The notes beneath the pieces are model-generated. The model searched no databases and was not told the DNA's origin. It saw nothing but the letters and a program-made list of their open reading frames with translations. DNA of 40,495 nt. Origin: a virus. The DNA lies in IMG/VR virus record IMGVR_UViG_3300030382_002979, positions 1 through 40,495 of that record; one strand, given 5' to 3'. How positions within the stretch are numbered: the stretch's first letter is position 1; every line of letters begins with the position of its first letter. This document shows positions 40,234-40,495 of this stretch, piece by piece. Position numbers and translations under genes: made by a program.

Positions 40234-40495
40234 GCGATTTTCTCCTATTCTCGGATTCTAGTAAAATCCCGCCGGGGAGTTATCCCGATGGGGCGAATCC
40301 GCAAAGTGCTTTCGCCGTTCGACCTATCTGCCATTCGCCGCCGCTTACGCGCCGAAGAAATTTTATTTATTTCGTAAGTGCTTATTACGCAACGACTTAC
40401 GACCGAAAATAAATTAGTGCGGCGCGTAGGCGGCCCCTAGCGGCGGATAGGTCGAGAGGCGGCGCTTTTCGGCGCTTGCCCCTTAACATGGAAAG
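40234..40495. other. Right-end structured non-coding region
   Basis: There is no gene in this 262-bp stretch. It holds a small inverted repeat (GGATT 40253-40257 with AATCC 40265-40269), with TAGAAT (minus strand, centred about 40258) as a possible -10 box for the 40018-40233 gene without a clear -35. The large nested dyad follows, and then an ATG at 40488 that is open to the window edge. Confidence 0.55.
40319..40455. repeat. Nested dyad of about 137 bp (hairpin/cruciform element)
   Basis: Successive arms pair from outside to inside: TCGACCTATC (40319-40328) with GATAGGTCGA (40446-40455); CCGCCGC (40338-40344) with GCGGCGG (40440-40446, one base shared with the outer arm); TACGCGCCG (40346-40354) with CGGCGCGTA (40420-40428); an imperfect AT-rich part; and TCGTAAGT (40372-40379) with ACTTACGA (40395-40402). 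Together these make one long interrupted stem. It could be an origin, a packaging or regulatory cruciform, or a structured RNA. Confidence 0.8.

Noticed and set aside
1-40495. Terminal direct repeats, CRISPR array, integrase or insertion sequence
   Set aside because: No terminal identity, no regularly spaced repeats with spacers, and no integrase or transposase motifs were seen, so there is no sign of lysogeny genes.

Overview
The window is almost certainly a tailed double-stranded DNA phage with podovirus-type virion genes, either a near-complete genome or a linearised, circularly permuted one. Two opposed arms meet head to head at about 26.85 kb. The plus arm (176-26850) carries terminase large subunit, portal, a lytic-transglycosylase-like protein, scaffold-like protein, major capsid protein, adaptor, two small beta-rich proteins, an 1884-residue nozzle-like tail protein with LamG-like insertions, and three internal virion/ejection proteins (253, 1168 and 1803 aa). 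A two-gene membrane cassette follows (possible lysis genes), then RuvC-like, ParB-like and metalloprotease-like genes. There is no tape measure, tail tube or sheath gene, so a short tail with T7-style ejection proteins is the best reading.

The minus arm (39659 down to 26853) is a tightly packed, largely translationally coupled set of replication and accessory genes: about ten small proteins, a SprT-like protease, a ribbon-helix-helix regulator, a second HExxH protein, PrimPol-type primase, sulfotransferase-like protein, compact UvrD-like helicase, family A DNA polymerase, a SAM methyltransferase, a possible ssDNA-binding protein and a Cas4-like nuclease. No phage RNA polymerase and no DnaB-type helicase are visible. 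A separate small gene (40018-40233) has its own strong terminator. The host cannot be fixed from the sequence; the combination of genes looks like an environmental, uncultured-type phage of a bacterium.

The most unusual non-coding signals are these: (i) an octamer family CGTTTA(A/C)A that recurs, mostly in one orientation and in all reading frames, through the replication/accessory region (25.8-39.9 kb), while it appears nearly absent from the structural arm; (ii) two intergenic elements, at 35945-36136 and 40319-40455, bounded by the same inverted arm (TTCGACCTAT / ATAGGTCGA), the second being a nested dyad of about 137 bp; (iii) a G-quadruplex-capable C-rich tract just upstream of terminase; and (iv) a sharp contrast between strong Shine-Dalgarno sites in the minus arm and their near absence before the head genes. 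All calls come from reading the sequence by eye; no database search was possible.
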